In this document: one piece after another, positions 1 through 8,278 of the stretch
Layout: each line of letters starts with the position of its first letter
How positions within the stretch are numbered: position 1 is the stretch's first letter
Assembly: GCF_009829925.1 (NCBI RefSeq)
Contig: NZ_SNVJ01000007.1
Coordinates: 186,514 to 227,004, forward strand
Origin: Teichococcus coralli
GTDB lineage: Bacteria; Pseudomonadota; Alphaproteobacteria; Acetobacterales; Acetobacteraceae
DNA length: 40,491 bases
Direction: 5' to 3'
Notes under the pieces: generated by a model
Database searches by the model: none
The model's input: only the letters and a program-made list of their open reading frames with translations
Told to the model about the DNA's origin: nothing
Translations under genes and position numbers: made by a program

Positions 1-227
1 GGCGCGATCTGCCCGACATCGCAGCGGATCGTGGCCCGGAGCCGGCGCGGCTTCTCTCGCGTCGGGACATTCCGCACGGCTCCGGAAGCTCCGCTTCGGC
101 CGGATGTCCGGTACGGCGCCTTCTCCGGACGTAATCGCGGACAGGGCTGGTGTGATGGACATGATCGGCCATGACGAGACGACCGGGCGGCCGGGCTCCG
201 CAGCAGGGCTTTGGCGGCCCGGCGATG

Positions 228-1787
228 TCAGGGCTGCCCTGACACTCCCTGCCCCGGGCGCCACCGCGTCTCCGGGTCGAGCGGCAGCACCGGGCGCGGC
301 AGCTTCGTCCACGTGAAGCGGTCCAGCATCGGCGAGGTCAACCCCGGCGTGTCCACCTCGACGATGCGCCCCGGCGTGAAGAACTCGTCGAAGCCGGCGC
401 GGAAATGTCCGCGCGACTTCACCACCACGCAGCGCGCCGCGCCGATGTCGAGGCCAAGATGCTCCAGGAAGGCGGGATCGGCGCATTGCGTCCGCCGGCT
501 GATCACCACCACCACGATGCCGCCCAGCCGCAACGCGGCGGTGGGACCAAGATCCATCGCCGTGCGGGCGAAGATGCCGCGCCGCCCCGTCACCTTGCCG
601 TCCGAGAGCGCCAGCACCTCCGCCTCCGCCGTGAAGGGATGCGCGAAGCTGTCCTCCGCCGCGCGGTTGAAGCGGGCGGCGAGGCGCGCACCCTTGCCGA
701 GCTGGTGCGCCTCCGCGGCCAGCGCGGGATCGTGGATCAGGCCAAGGATGGCATCCCTCACCCCTGCCTTGTGGAAGGCCTCCAGGATGTACATCGTGTT
801 GCCACCGCCGCCGCCACCGGGATTGTCGGCGACGTCGGCGAAGGCCAGCGGCACCTCGGTGGTCAGCGCCCGCTGCACCGCCTCGCTGAGCGGCGTCAGC
901 TTCGCCACGAAGCGGTCGCGCTTGCTCCAGGCCTCCTTGGCCAGCGCGTCGGCCAGCGCCTCGCAGGCGTCGCGGTCCGGGCCGGTGACGATGATGGCGA
1001 AGCCATTGAAGGGCGTGTCGCCATAGGCGAAGCCGCCCATGACCGAGACGTTCGCCACCTTGTCCGGCCCCAGCACCTTCTGCCGCTCCTGCCCGAACTC
1101 GATCACCTCGGCATAGGGGCCCTTGGCGGTCAGCAGGCTGACGCTGGGCGCCACGATCGGCAGGCGGCGGAAGGCGCGGTGGAAGCGCTCGCCCCGCATC
1201 AGCCGGCGCAGCAGGGCCGCCGATTCCGCGCCGCGCTCGCGCATGTCCACATGCGGGTTGGTGCGGTAGCCGACGAAGGCGTCGCACTGCGCCACCATCG
1301 CCTCGGAGACGTTGGCGTGCAGGTCGTAGGAACAGACCAGCGGCACGTCCGGCCCCAGCACGTCCTTGACGAGGCTCTGCAACGCGCCTTCGGGGTCGTC
1401 CAGCGCGGTGGTCAGCCCGGCGCCGTGCATCACGCAATAGGCGCCCTCGACCTGCCCGCGCAGCGCCTCCAGCCCGGCGCGCCAGGCCGCCATCATCGTG
1501 TCGAAGGCGGGTTGCTCCACCGGGCCGTTCGGCTCGGCCATGGCGAGCAGGATGGGGCGCGGCTGCCAGGGACTGTCACGGTCCATGGCGGCGACGAAGC
1601 CCGGCATCTCGCCCAGCGCGCTCGGTGCGGGGCTGCGCGCATCGGCGAGGATGGCCTCGCCCTCCAGCCAGCAGCGGAAGTCCTCCCGCCGTGCCACCGG
1701 GGCGAAGCGGTTGCACTCGATGGAGAAGCCGAGCAGGGCGATGCGCGGACCGGACGCCCCGCTGCCGCTCCTGGCGGCGACGCTCAC
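228..1787 (-). CDS. M81 family metallopeptidase (MlrC-like)
   Basis: The 519-residue protein matches the M81/MlrC family, named after the microcystin-degradation protein MlrC; most members have unknown substrates, and a zinc-dependent amidohydrolase role is inferred. Visible family marks are an N-terminal strand followed by ECNRFAP near residue 24, HGA near 121, SYDLHANVSEAM near 154-163, RTNPHVD near 175-181 and a glycine-rich DNPGGGGGG segment near 321-329. The Asp/His residues in these blocks are the probable metal ligands. I chose the GTG start at 1787 because it overlaps the stop of the upstream PLP gene as GTGA, and the length then fits the family; a longer in-frame reading runs inside the upstream gene and is unlikely. 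No signal peptide is visible, so it should be cytoplasmic. It forms a two-gene operon with the PLP enzyme. The microcystin connection should not be taken as its physiological role. Confidence 0.85.
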   Translation of the reverse strand: MSVAARSGSGASGPRIALLGFSIECNRFAPVARREDFRCWLEGEAILADARSPAPSALGEMPGFVAAMDRDSPWQPRPILLAMAEPNGPVEQPAFDTMMAAWRAGLEALRGQVEGAYCVMHGAGLTTALDDPEGALQSLVKDVLGPDVPLVCSYDLHANVSEAMVAQCDAFVGYRTNPHVDMRERGAESAALLRRLMRGERFHRAFRRLPIVAPSVSLLTAKGPYAEVIEFGQERQKVLGPDKVANVSVMGGFAYGDTPFNGFAIIVTGPDRDACEALADALAKEAWSKRDRFVAKLTPLSEAVQRALTTEVPLAFADVADNPGGGGGGNTMYILEAFHKAGVRDAILGLIHDPALAAEAHQLGKGARLAARFNRAAEDSFAHPFTAEAEVLALSDGKVTGRRGIFARTAMDLGPTAALRLGGIVVVVISRRTQCADPAFLEHLGLDIGAARCVVVKSRGHFRAGFDEFFTPGRIVEVDTPGLTSPMLDRFTWTKLPRPVLPLDPETRWRPGQGVSGQP

Positions 1788-2920
1788 AGCGCCAGTCCCA
1801 GCAGCTCCGCATGGCGCTGGGTGGCCTTGAGGCCGCTGCCCGTCAGCACGACCACGGTGGTCTCGTCCCGGCTGATGGTGCCATTGGCCAGAAGGCGCGC
1901 GAAGGCGGCGGCCGCCTGGGCGCAGGTCGGCTCGACATAGAGGCCCTGCCGCGCCAGGGCGCCGGTCGCCGCGGCGATCTCCGCCTCCTCCAGCAGCACG
2001 GCGCCGCCTTGGCTGCCGTGCAGGATCGAGAGCACCTCCGGCGTGCGGATCGGCTGGGCGATGGCGGTGCCCTCCGCGATGGTCGGGCGCGGCGCGACGG
2101 CCGCCTCGCCGAGGAACTCCCGCGCGATCGGCCCGCAATGCGCCGGCTGGGCGGCGAAGATGCGCGGCAGGCGGACGATCTCCCCCGCGCGCAGCAGCTC
2201 GGAGAAGCCGATGCCGCAGCCCAGCACGTTCGACCCCGCCCCGCAGGGCACGATGACGTTGTCCGGCGCCTGGAAGCCGAGGTCCTCCCACAGCTCGTAG
2301 GCCAGCGTCTTGGTGCCGTGCAGGAAGAAGGGGTGCCAGTTGTGGCTGGCGTAGAAAATATCCTCAGCAGGGTCGTTCCCCTGGGCCAGCGCGGCGTCGG
2401 CGCAGTCCTGCCGGCTGCCGGGCACCAGCTCGATCTCCGCCCCCACGGCGCGGGACTGCACCGTCTTGGCCGGGCTGGTCGATTCCGGCACCAGGATCTT
2501 GGCTCGCATGCCACCCGCCGCCGCATAGGTGGCGATGGCCGCGCCGCCATTGCCGGAGGAGTCCTCCAGCACATGCCCGATGCCCTGCGCCCGCAGCAGC
2601 GAGAGCATCACCGAGGCGCCGCGGTCCTTGAAGCTGCCGCTCGGCATGAACCACTCGCATTTGAAGCGCACCGGCGCGCCGTTCCATTCCGCGGCCACCA
2701 GCGGCGTGCAGCCCTCGCCCAGGCTGATCCGCGACTCGGGCCGGAAGGGCAGCGCGGCGGCGTAGCGCCAGAGGCTGCGCTCGCCAGCGTCGATCTCGTC
2801 GCGCTTGAGGCCGGGCAGGTCGGTCAGCAGCAGCGGCTGGCCCTCCGGTCCGCACCAGCGGGGCTCGGAAAGCGGCCAGGTGCGGCCGCTGCGGGGGTCG
2901 AGATAGGCAGGGTCTTGCAT
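1784..2920 (-). CDS. Threonine synthase-like PLP-dependent enzyme
   Basis: This 378-residue protein is a fold-type II pyridoxal-phosphate enzyme resembling threonine synthases. The PLP lysine is K98 in PSGSFKDRG. A substrate-binding SSGNGG loop lies at 121-126 and a cofactor-phosphate glycine loop (CGAGSN) near 226-231. The N-terminal domain begins with a short segment (LDPRSGRTWPL) typical of threonine-synthase-like proteins that carry a degenerate zinc-ribbon-like start; only one Cys is present there, so no zinc site is expected. It is coupled to the MlrC-like gene by a 4-base GTGA overlap, and a divergent M20 hydrolase starts 53 bases away. This context fits a catabolic or amino-acid-derivative role better than core threonine biosynthesis, because no hom or thrB is nearby. 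The exact reaction (synthase, dehydratase or lyase) cannot be read from sequence. Confidence 0.85.
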   Translation of the reverse strand: MQDPAYLDPRSGRTWPLSEPRWCGPEGQPLLLTDLPGLKRDEIDAGERSLWRYAAALPFRPESRISLGEGCTPLVAAEWNGAPVRFKCEWFMPSGSFKDRGASVMLSLLRAQGIGHVLEDSSGNGGAAIATYAAAGGMRAKILVPESTSPAKTVQSRAVGAEIELVPGSRQDCADAALAQGNDPAEDIFYASHNWHPFFLHGTKTLAYELWEDLGFQAPDNVIVPCGAGSNVLGCGIGFSELLRAGEIVRLPRIFAAQPAHCGPIAREFLGEAAVAPRPTIAEGTAIAQPIRTPEVLSILHGSQGGAVLLEEAEIAAATGALARQGLYVEPTCAQAAAAFARLLANGTISRDETTVVVLTGSGLKATQRHAELLGLAL

Positions 2921-2973
2921 GGGGTCGCAGCGTGGCTTGCCAGCGCCCGCCCGACAAGGGATAGGCAGGCAGC

Positions 2974-4086
2974 ATGGAACACATCGACGCCGTGGCGCGG
3001 CTCGCCGCCGACCTCGTGCGGCTGGACAGCCGCTCCTTCGTCTCCAACCAGGCCGTTGCCGACCGCATCGCCGCCGAGCTGGACGGCTTCGAGCTGGAGC
3101 GCATCGCCTACACCGACCCCGCCGGCGTGGCGAAGCAGGTGCTCGTCGCCCATCGCGGCCCCACCAAGGGAGAACAGGGTGGCGGCGTGGCCCTCTCCGG
3201 CCACATGGACACCGTGCCCGACACCGGCTGGCAGGACGACCCCTTCTCCGGCCGCATCGACGCCGGGGGCATCCTGCACGGCCTCGGCGCGGCCGACATG
3301 AAGGGGCCGCTGGCCGCCTGCATCGTCGCTGCCCGCACCCTTCCAGCGCATCTCCCCGCCACCCTCCTCATCACCACCGACGAGGAGACCACCAAGCAGG
3401 GCGCCCGCGCCATCGCCGACCGCTCCGCCCTCGCCCGCCGCGCCGCGCCGCGCGGCGTGATCGTCGCCGAGCCGACCAGCCTCGTCCCCGTGCGCGGCCA
3501 CCGCAGCAACATCGACTTCGTCGCCGTGGCGGAGGGCATCCAGGCGCATTCCTCGCTCGGCACAGGGCGCAACGCCAACTGGGCGCTGATCCCCTTTCTG
3601 GTCGAGATGAAGGCCCTCGCCGAGCGCCTGCGCACCGACACCAGCCTGCACGACGCCGCCTACGCCCCGCCCTTCAGCGACTTCAACCCGGTCCTCGACA
3701 ATCACGGCGCGGCGGTGAACGTCACCGTTCCCAAGGCGACGGCGCGCATCAAGTTCCGCTACAGCCGCAGCATCGACCCGACGCCCGTGGTGCAGGCCGT
3801 CGAGGCCGCCGCCGAGCGCGCCGGGGTGCGGCTCACCATCATTCGCCAGGGCCGCCCGCCGGAAACCCCGGCCGACCACCCCCTGGTCCGCGCCGCCGAG
3901 GCCGTCACCGGCCACGAGGCCGAAACCCGCCCCTTCGGCACCGATGCCAGCGAGCTGCAGGAGATCGCCCCCTGCATCATCCTCGGGCCGGAGGTGATGG
4001 ACACCGCCCACAGCCCGCGCGAGCGGGCCAGCATCGCCCGTCTCGCCGCCGCGGTGCCGCTCTTCCACCGGCTGATGGGGGCCTGA
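2974..4086 (+). CDS. M20 family deacylase/peptidase (ArgE/DapE type)
   Basis: The 370-residue protein has the binuclear-zinc signature of M20 amidohydrolases: H77 and D79 in SGHMDTVP, D108 in GAADMKG, the general-base/ligand pair E137-E138 in TTDEE, E166 in AEPT, and a C-terminal His near 346 in DTAHSPRE. The dimerisation (lid) domain lies between about residues 175 and 285. This pattern fits acetylornithine deacetylase or succinyl-diaminopimelate desuccinylase relatives, which remove an acyl group from an amino acid. It lacks a signal peptide and is probably cytoplasmic. It is transcribed divergently from the PLP/MlrC operon, suggesting a shared promoter region and perhaps a shared pathway. 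A GC hairpin follows its stop codon. Substrate specificity is not assignable. Confidence 0.85.
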   Translation: MEHIDAVARLAADLVRLDSRSFVSNQAVADRIAAELDGFELERIAYTDPAGVAKQVLVAHRGPTKGEQGGGVALSGHMDTVPDTGWQDDPFSGRIDAGGILHGLGAADMKGPLAACIVAARTLPAHLPATLLITTDEETTKQGARAIADRSALARRAAPRGVIVAEPTSLVPVRGHRSNIDFVAVAEGIQAHSSLGTGRNANWALIPFLVEMKALAERLRTDTSLHDAAYAPPFSDFNPVLDNHGAAVNVTVPKATARIKFRYSRSIDPTPVVQAVEAAAERAGVRLTIIRQGRPPETPADHPLVRAAEAVTGHEAETRPFGTDASELQEIAPCIILGPEVMDTAHSPRERASIARLAAAVPLFHRLMGA

Positions 4087-4103
4087 CACCGGAAGGCCGT
4101 CGA

Positions 4104-4124
4104 CGAGGGGGCGCCGCCCCCTCG
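4104..4124 (+). terminator. GC-rich hairpin after M20 gene
   Basis: A perfect inverted repeat with 9-base arms (CGAGGGGGC / GCCCCCTCG) and a 3-base loop begins 17 bases after the M20 stop. It has no T-tract, so it is either a factor-dependent terminator stem or an mRNA 3' protection stem. Confidence 0.5.
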
Positions 4125-4147
4125 CACTCTCCTGGATTTCGTCCGCT

Positions 4148-4177
4148 TTGACTTGGCGGCTTTGTGTTGATATCAAC
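4148..4177 (+). promoter_or_regulatory. Sigma70-like promoter with overlapping palindromic operator
   Basis: TTGACT (4148-4153) is followed after exactly 17 bases by TATCAA (4171-4176). A perfect 12-base palindrome GTTGATATCAAC (4166-4177) covers the -10 box. Palindromes of the TTGATATCAA kind are common MarR-family operators, so a repressor blocking polymerase at this site is a reasonable inference. The promoter would drive the DUF1428 gene (start 4233) and the dehydrogenase behind it. No MarR-type regulator gene lies in this window. Confidence 0.55.
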
Positions 4178-4232
4178 GTAAAGACGCCGGATGCACGTCC
4201 GTGCCGTGTCCGGCCAACAGGGAGAGACGACC

Positions 4233-4583
4233 ATGTCCTATGTCGAAGGCTTCGTCCTGGCCGTGCCCGCCGCCAACAAGGAAGCGTTCCGCCAGCATGC
4301 CACCGCCGCGGCGGCGCTGTTCCGCGAGTTCGGCGCCACCCGCGTGGTGGAGTGCTGGGGCGACGACGTGCCGGATGGCAAGCTCACGGACTTTCGCGGC
4401 GCGGTGAAAGCGGAGGAGGGGGAAGTCGTCGTCTTCAGCTGGGTGGAATACCCGGACAAGGCCACGCGCGACGCCCTGCATGCGCGCGTGATGAGCGACC
4501 CGCGCATGAAGGCGCTGGGCGAGATGCCCTTCGACGGCAAGCGCATGATCTTTGGCGGCTTCGTCCCGCTCGTGGAGGCCTGA
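4233..4583 (+). CDS. DUF1428 family protein (YbaA-like)
   Basis: This 116-residue cytoplasmic protein matches DUF1428, a ferredoxin-like dimeric alpha/beta-barrel family of unknown biochemical role (E. coli YbaA). Typical family features are the opening MSYVEGFVLAVP, VVECWGDDVPDGK near the middle and the closing GKRMIFGGFVPLVE. I chose the ATG at 4233 over the upstream in-frame ATG at 4191 because a GGGAGAG ribosome site lies 5-6 bases before it and the family starts at this Met. It is the first gene behind the palindromic promoter, followed 76 bases later by an oxidoreductase, so the pair may respond to a small-molecule or oxidative signal. That role is inference. Confidence 0.85.
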   Translation: MSYVEGFVLAVPAANKEAFRQHATAAAALFREFGATRVVECWGDDVPDGKLTDFRGAVKAEEGEVVVFSWVEYPDKATRDALHARVMSDPRMKALGEMPFDGKRMIFGGFVPLVEA

Positions 4584-4659
4584 CGGCCTTCCGCCCTGCA
4601 ACGGCGGCCGCGCGCACCCGTTCCCCCTGCTGGTCACACCGAACGGAAGGAGCCGGTGG

Positions 4660-5667
4660 ATGAAAGGCATCGTGGTACGCGCGCCCGGCGGGCTGGAGCG
4701 CCTGGAACTGGTGGAGATGCCGGATCCCGAGGCGCCGGGGCCGGGCGAGATCCGAGTCCGGCTGCATGCCAGCTCGCTCAACTACCACGACTTCGGCGTG
4801 GTCAGTGGCCGCATGAAGACCGCGGACAACCGCATCCCCATGGCCGACGGCGCCGGCCTGGTCGAGGCCGTTGGCGAGGGTGTGGACGCGTTCGCCCCCG
4901 GCGACCATGTGGTCTCCTGCTTCTTCCCCGGCTGGCAGGACGGCCCGCCCACCGTCGGCGACTTCGCCACCGTCCCCGGTGACGGCGTGGACGGCTATGC
5001 CCGCGAGGCCGTCATCCGCCCGGCCACCTGGTTCACCCGCGCCCCGCTCGGCTACAGCCATGCCGAGGCGGCCACCCTCACCACCGCCGGCCTGACCGCC
5101 TGGCGAGCGCTGGTAGTGGATGGGGGGCTCAGGGCGGGCGACGTCGTCCTGGTGCTCGGCACCGGCGGCGTCTCGGTCTTCGCCCTGCAGATCGCCAAGG
5201 CCATGGGCGCGACGGTGATCGCCACCTCCTCCTCCGACGCCAAGCTGGAGCGCCTGCGCGAGCTCGGTGTCGACCACACCCTCAACTACCGCCAGCAGCC
5301 GGACTGGGGCAGCCGCGCGCGCGACTGGACCGGCGGGCGCGGCGTGGACCACGTCGTCGAGGTCGGCGGCCCCGGCACGCTGGAGCAGTCCATCACCGCC
5401 GTGCGGGTGGGCGGCCACATTTCGCTGATCGGCGTGCTGACCGGCCGCAAGGGCGAGGTGCCGACCGCCGCGCTGATGGCCAGGCAGGCGCGGCTGCAGG
5501 GCCTGATCGTCGGCAACCGCCGCCACCAGCAGGACTTCGTGCGGGCGCTCGACGCCACCGGCCTGCGCCCGGTGATCGACCGCAGCTTCCCGCTGGCGCA
5601 GATCGCCGACGCCTTCCGGCACGAGGAGTCCGGCCGGCACTTCGGCAAGATCTGCCTGGAGTTCTGA
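4660..5667 (+). CDS. NAD(P)-dependent medium-chain alcohol dehydrogenase/quinone reductase-like
   Basis: The 335-residue protein belongs to the medium-chain dehydrogenase/reductase superfamily. A GroES-like domain covers about residues 1-130 (SSLNYHDFGVVSG near 38-50), followed by a Rossmann fold whose dinucleotide loop is GTGGVSVFALQ at 167-177. The usual catalytic Cys after the first GroES strand is replaced (NYHD), and the four-Cys structural zinc cluster is absent, so it resembles the zinc-free quinone oxidoreductase branch. The start at 4660 follows a GGAAGGAG ribosome site; the longer in-frame reading overlaps the previous gene. Substrate is unknown, and co-transcription with the DUF1428 gene is likely. 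Confidence 0.85.
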   Translation: MKGIVVRAPGGLERLELVEMPDPEAPGPGEIRVRLHASSLNYHDFGVVSGRMKTADNRIPMADGAGLVEAVGEGVDAFAPGDHVVSCFFPGWQDGPPTVGDFATVPGDGVDGYAREAVIRPATWFTRAPLGYSHAEAATLTTAGLTAWRALVVDGGLRAGDVVLVLGTGGVSVFALQIAKAMGATVIATSSSDAKLERLRELGVDHTLNYRQQPDWGSRARDWTGGRGVDHVVEVGGPGTLEQSITAVRVGGHISLIGVLTGRKGEVPTAALMARQARLQGLIVGNRRHQQDFVRALDATGLRPVIDRSFPLAQIADAFRHEESGRHFGKICLEF

Positions 5668-5811
5668 AGCCCGCCTCCGCACCCGGCATGGCCGAACGGG
5701 CCCGCTCTCGACAAGCCGCAGAATTCGCTCCTTTCTTGCGGAACGGATGCAATCCGCGCCCGGCCGGCCATTGGGGCGCATGCCAGCCGCCGGCGGCGAA
5801 GGGAGGGAACA

Positions 5812-7338
5812 ATGTCGAGACTTGGAACCTGCTTTGGAGCCCTGCTGATGTGCGGACTTGCCTTTCCTTCCCTGGCTCCTCCCGCCTCGGCCCAGACCAC
5901 GCCGAAGCGGGACGAGTTCTTCTGGCTGGGCGAGATCAACAAGGCCAGCGCGGTGATCAACACCGAGGAGGGCCTGCTCGACCCCGCCTTCGCCCCGCGC
6001 ATCGCCGCCGGGCTGGAGAAGGTGCTGGAGGCGGGCGGCCAGCCCAACGGCAAGCGCCCCACTTTAGTCATCACCTTCGAGCCGCTGCTGATCGAGGCCG
6101 CCGGCGTCGAGGCCACCCTGCTGCATGCCGGCCGCTCCAGCCAGGACATGCTCGCCACCGTGCGCGCCGCCATGCTGCGCGACGCGCTGCTGCAACTCGC
6201 CGCCCAGCTCCACAAGGCCACCGCCACCATGCTGCGCCTGGCCGAGGCGCATGCCGGCACGGTGGTGCCGAACTACACCAACGGCGTCGCCGCCCAGCCA
6301 AACAGCTACGGCCACTACCTGCTCGGCCACGTCGCCGGCCTGAAGCGCGACGCCGAGCGGCTGCGCCAGGCCTATGCGCGGCTCGACCTCTCGCCCATGG
6401 GCACCACCGTGCTCAACGGCACCAGCTGGCCGCTGAACCGCGACCGCATGGCGAAGTATCTCGGCTTCCCCGGCACCGTGGACAACGCCTATGACGCGGC
6501 GCAGATCCTCGCCACCGAGATGCCGGTCGAGATCGGCGCGGTGGTCAACGGCATGGCCCTGCATGTCGGCGCCTTTGTCGAGGACGTCATGACGCAGTAC
6601 GCCCAGCCCCGCCCCTGGATCCTGCTGCAGGAGGGCGGCGGCAACACCTACGTCTCCAGCGCCATGCCGCAGAAGCGCAACCCCGGCCTGCTGAACGACA
6701 CCCGCGCCGAGGCCTCGCGCGTCATCACGGCGGGCGTCGGCCGCGTCATCCAGGCGCACAACATCCCGCCCGGCATGAGCGACGCCAAGAGCGTGCGCGA
6801 CAACACCGCCATGGTGGCCGGCGCCACCCGCATGCTGGCCGCCCTTGACCGCGTGCTGAACGCCCTGGTGATCAGCCCCGAGCGCGCGCTGGAGGAGCTG
6901 AACAGCGACTGGACCGCCTCGCAGGAGGTGGCCGACAAGCTGATGCGCGAATACCGCCTCCCCTTCCGCGTCGGCCACCACTTCGCCTCCGAGGTGGTGA
7001 GCCACGCCAAGGCCAACGACATCCGCCCGAGCGACTTCCCCTATGCCGAGGCGCAGCGCATCTACGCCGAGACCGTGCGGCACGAGATGCAGGTGGAGAA
7101 CGCCACCCTGCCGATGAGCGAGGCCGAGTTCCGCGCCACCCTCGACCCCGTCGCCATCGTGCGCAACCGCGCCACCAGCGGCGGCCCCCAGCCGGCCGAG
7201 ATGGCGCGCATGGTCGGCGAGGGGAAGGACGACCTCGCGGCGCAGGAGAGCTGGATCAAGGCGCACCGCCAGCGCATCGACGGTGCGCTCGCCAGCCTCG
7301 ACAGCGACTTCCGCAAGCTTCTCGCCGGGGGGAAGTAG
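5812..7338 (+). CDS. Exported argininosuccinate lyase/fumarase-superfamily protein
   Basis: The 508-residue protein carries the superfamily catalytic loop SSAMPQKRNPG near residues 281-291. It also has argininosuccinate-lyase-like segments: a TASQEVADKL helix and a PFRVGHHFASEVV block. Members are homotetramers that eliminate fumarate from succinyl-type substrates or catalyse related beta-eliminations. Unusually, it begins with a convincing Sec signal peptide: Arg in the n-region, a hydrophobic stretch to about residue 22, and an ASA cleavage site near 25-27. It should therefore be periplasmic. An AAGGGAGGGAA ribosome site precedes the ATG. It is unlikely to be the housekeeping ArgH, being exported and outside any arg cluster. 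It is transcribed in the same direction as the dehydrogenase 144 bases upstream. The substrate is unknown. Confidence 0.8.
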   Translation: MSRLGTCFGALLMCGLAFPSLAPPASAQTTPKRDEFFWLGEINKASAVINTEEGLLDPAFAPRIAAGLEKVLEAGGQPNGKRPTLVITFEPLLIEAAGVEATLLHAGRSSQDMLATVRAAMLRDALLQLAAQLHKATATMLRLAEAHAGTVVPNYTNGVAAQPNSYGHYLLGHVAGLKRDAERLRQAYARLDLSPMGTTVLNGTSWPLNRDRMAKYLGFPGTVDNAYDAAQILATEMPVEIGAVVNGMALHVGAFVEDVMTQYAQPRPWILLQEGGGNTYVSSAMPQKRNPGLLNDTRAEASRVITAGVGRVIQAHNIPPGMSDAKSVRDNTAMVAGATRMLAALDRVLNALVISPERALEELNSDWTASQEVADKLMREYRLPFRVGHHFASEVVSHAKANDIRPSDFPYAEAQRIYAETVRHEMQVENATLPMSEAEFRATLDPVAIVRNRATSGGPQPAEMARMVGEGKDDLAAQESWIKAHRQRIDGALASLDSDFRKLLAGGK

Positions 7339-7528
7339 GGCCGTGCCGGGCGGTGCGGGCGTGCGGGAAGCCGTGCGCGGCGCGCCTCCCCTTCCCGCCA
7401 TCCGGAGCGACGGGGACAGCTTGCCGGATGCCGGCGCCGGCGTGTACGAGGTCCGCCCTCTCCGATCGAGCCCGTTGCAGGCGCGCCCGGGAGCATGACC
7501 GCGTGATTCAGGGACGGAGGTCTCCAGG

Positions 7529-8212
7529 ATGATTTGCTCCATCTGCGGCGGAGCGGCGTTCTCCTTCAAGGAGGTGCTCTGGCCGGAACTCGTCGCCGCC
7601 TGGGGCCTGAGCGCGGAGGAAACTGCCTACGTCAACCGGCAGCAGGGCTGCGCCTGCCAGGGCTGCGGCGCGAACCTGCGGATCGTGGCACTCGGGGCGG
7701 CCATCCGGGACGCCCTCCGCACCAGCCGCACGATGCGCGAGCTGGGCGGCGATCCGCGCCTCGCCAGCCTCCGGATCCTGGACATCAACGGCGCCGAGGC
7801 GATTTCCGCCGCCCTGGCCGCCCTGCCCGGCTATGTGCGGGGCGACTTCCCGGAGGTGGACATGGAAGCCCTGCCCTATCCGGATGCCAGCTTCGACCTC
7901 CTCATCCACTCCGACACCCTGGAGCACGTCCCGCATCCCATCCGGGGGCTTGAGGAGTGCCGGCGGGTGCTCGCCCCGGGCGGGCGGCTCTGCTTCACCG
8001 TGCCCGTCATCGTCGGGCGGATGACGCGGGGACGAGAGGGGCTGCCGAAAAGCTGGCACGGCAATTCCGCGGCGCATCCGGACGATTTCCTGGTGCGGAC
8101 CGAGTACGGCGCCGACGCCTGGACCCAGGTGATGCGCGCGGGCTTCGGCCATGTCGCGATCCATCAGGTGGACTACCCGGCGGCCACGGCCATGAGCGCC
8201 TGGGACGACTGA
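7529..8212 (+). CDS. Class I SAM-dependent methyltransferase with N-terminal cysteine motif
   Basis: The 227-residue protein ends in a type-11 methyltransferase-like domain: LPYPDASFDLL at about 115-125, LEHVPHPIRGLEECRRVLAPGG around 131-152, and a following strand LCFTVPV. Cysteines C3, C6, C41, C43 and C46 at the N-terminus could bind one zinc ion, as in zinc-ribbon-fused methyltransferases. The SAM motif I region (LRILDINGAEA, about 81-91) lacks the usual GxGxG, which is unusual. A GGACGGAGG ribosome site precedes the ATG at 7529. It stands alone and converges on the antiporter gene. The acceptor is unknown; small-molecule, glycan or protein methylation are all open. Confidence 0.75.
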   Translation: MICSICGGAAFSFKEVLWPELVAAWGLSAEETAYVNRQQGCACQGCGANLRIVALGAAIRDALRTSRTMRELGGDPRLASLRILDINGAEAISAALAALPGYVRGDFPEVDMEALPYPDASFDLLIHSDTLEHVPHPIRGLEECRRVLAPGGRLCFTVPVIVGRMTRGREGLPKSWHGNSAAHPDDFLVRTEYGADAWTQVMRAGFGHVAIHQVDYPAATAMSAWDD

Positions 8213-8252
8213 GCCCCCCGCCGCCGCTCCCGGCAGGGCGGCGGTCGGGGCT
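8212..8252. terminator. GC-rich stem between convergent genes
   Basis: AGCCCC...CCGCCGCC pairs with GGCGGCGG...GGGGCT across an 11-base loop, with one two-base interruption. It sits directly at the methyltransferase stop and 27 bases from the antiporter stop. Its location between convergent genes suggests a bidirectional terminator; there is no clear T-tract. Confidence 0.45.
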
Positions 8253-8278
8253 GAAGCCTCCGTCGCCCCGCGGTCTCC

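Noticed and set aside
104..316. A 70-codon open frame at the left edge
   Set aside because: It overlaps the 3' end of the MlrC-like gene on the other strand and has no ribosome site or motif; bases 1-227 hold no gene I can support.
228..2291. A single 687-residue MlrC-like protein starting at 2291
   Set aside because: The first 168 codons lie antiphase within the PLP gene and are Arg/Gly-rich shadow; the family start matches the GTG at 1787.
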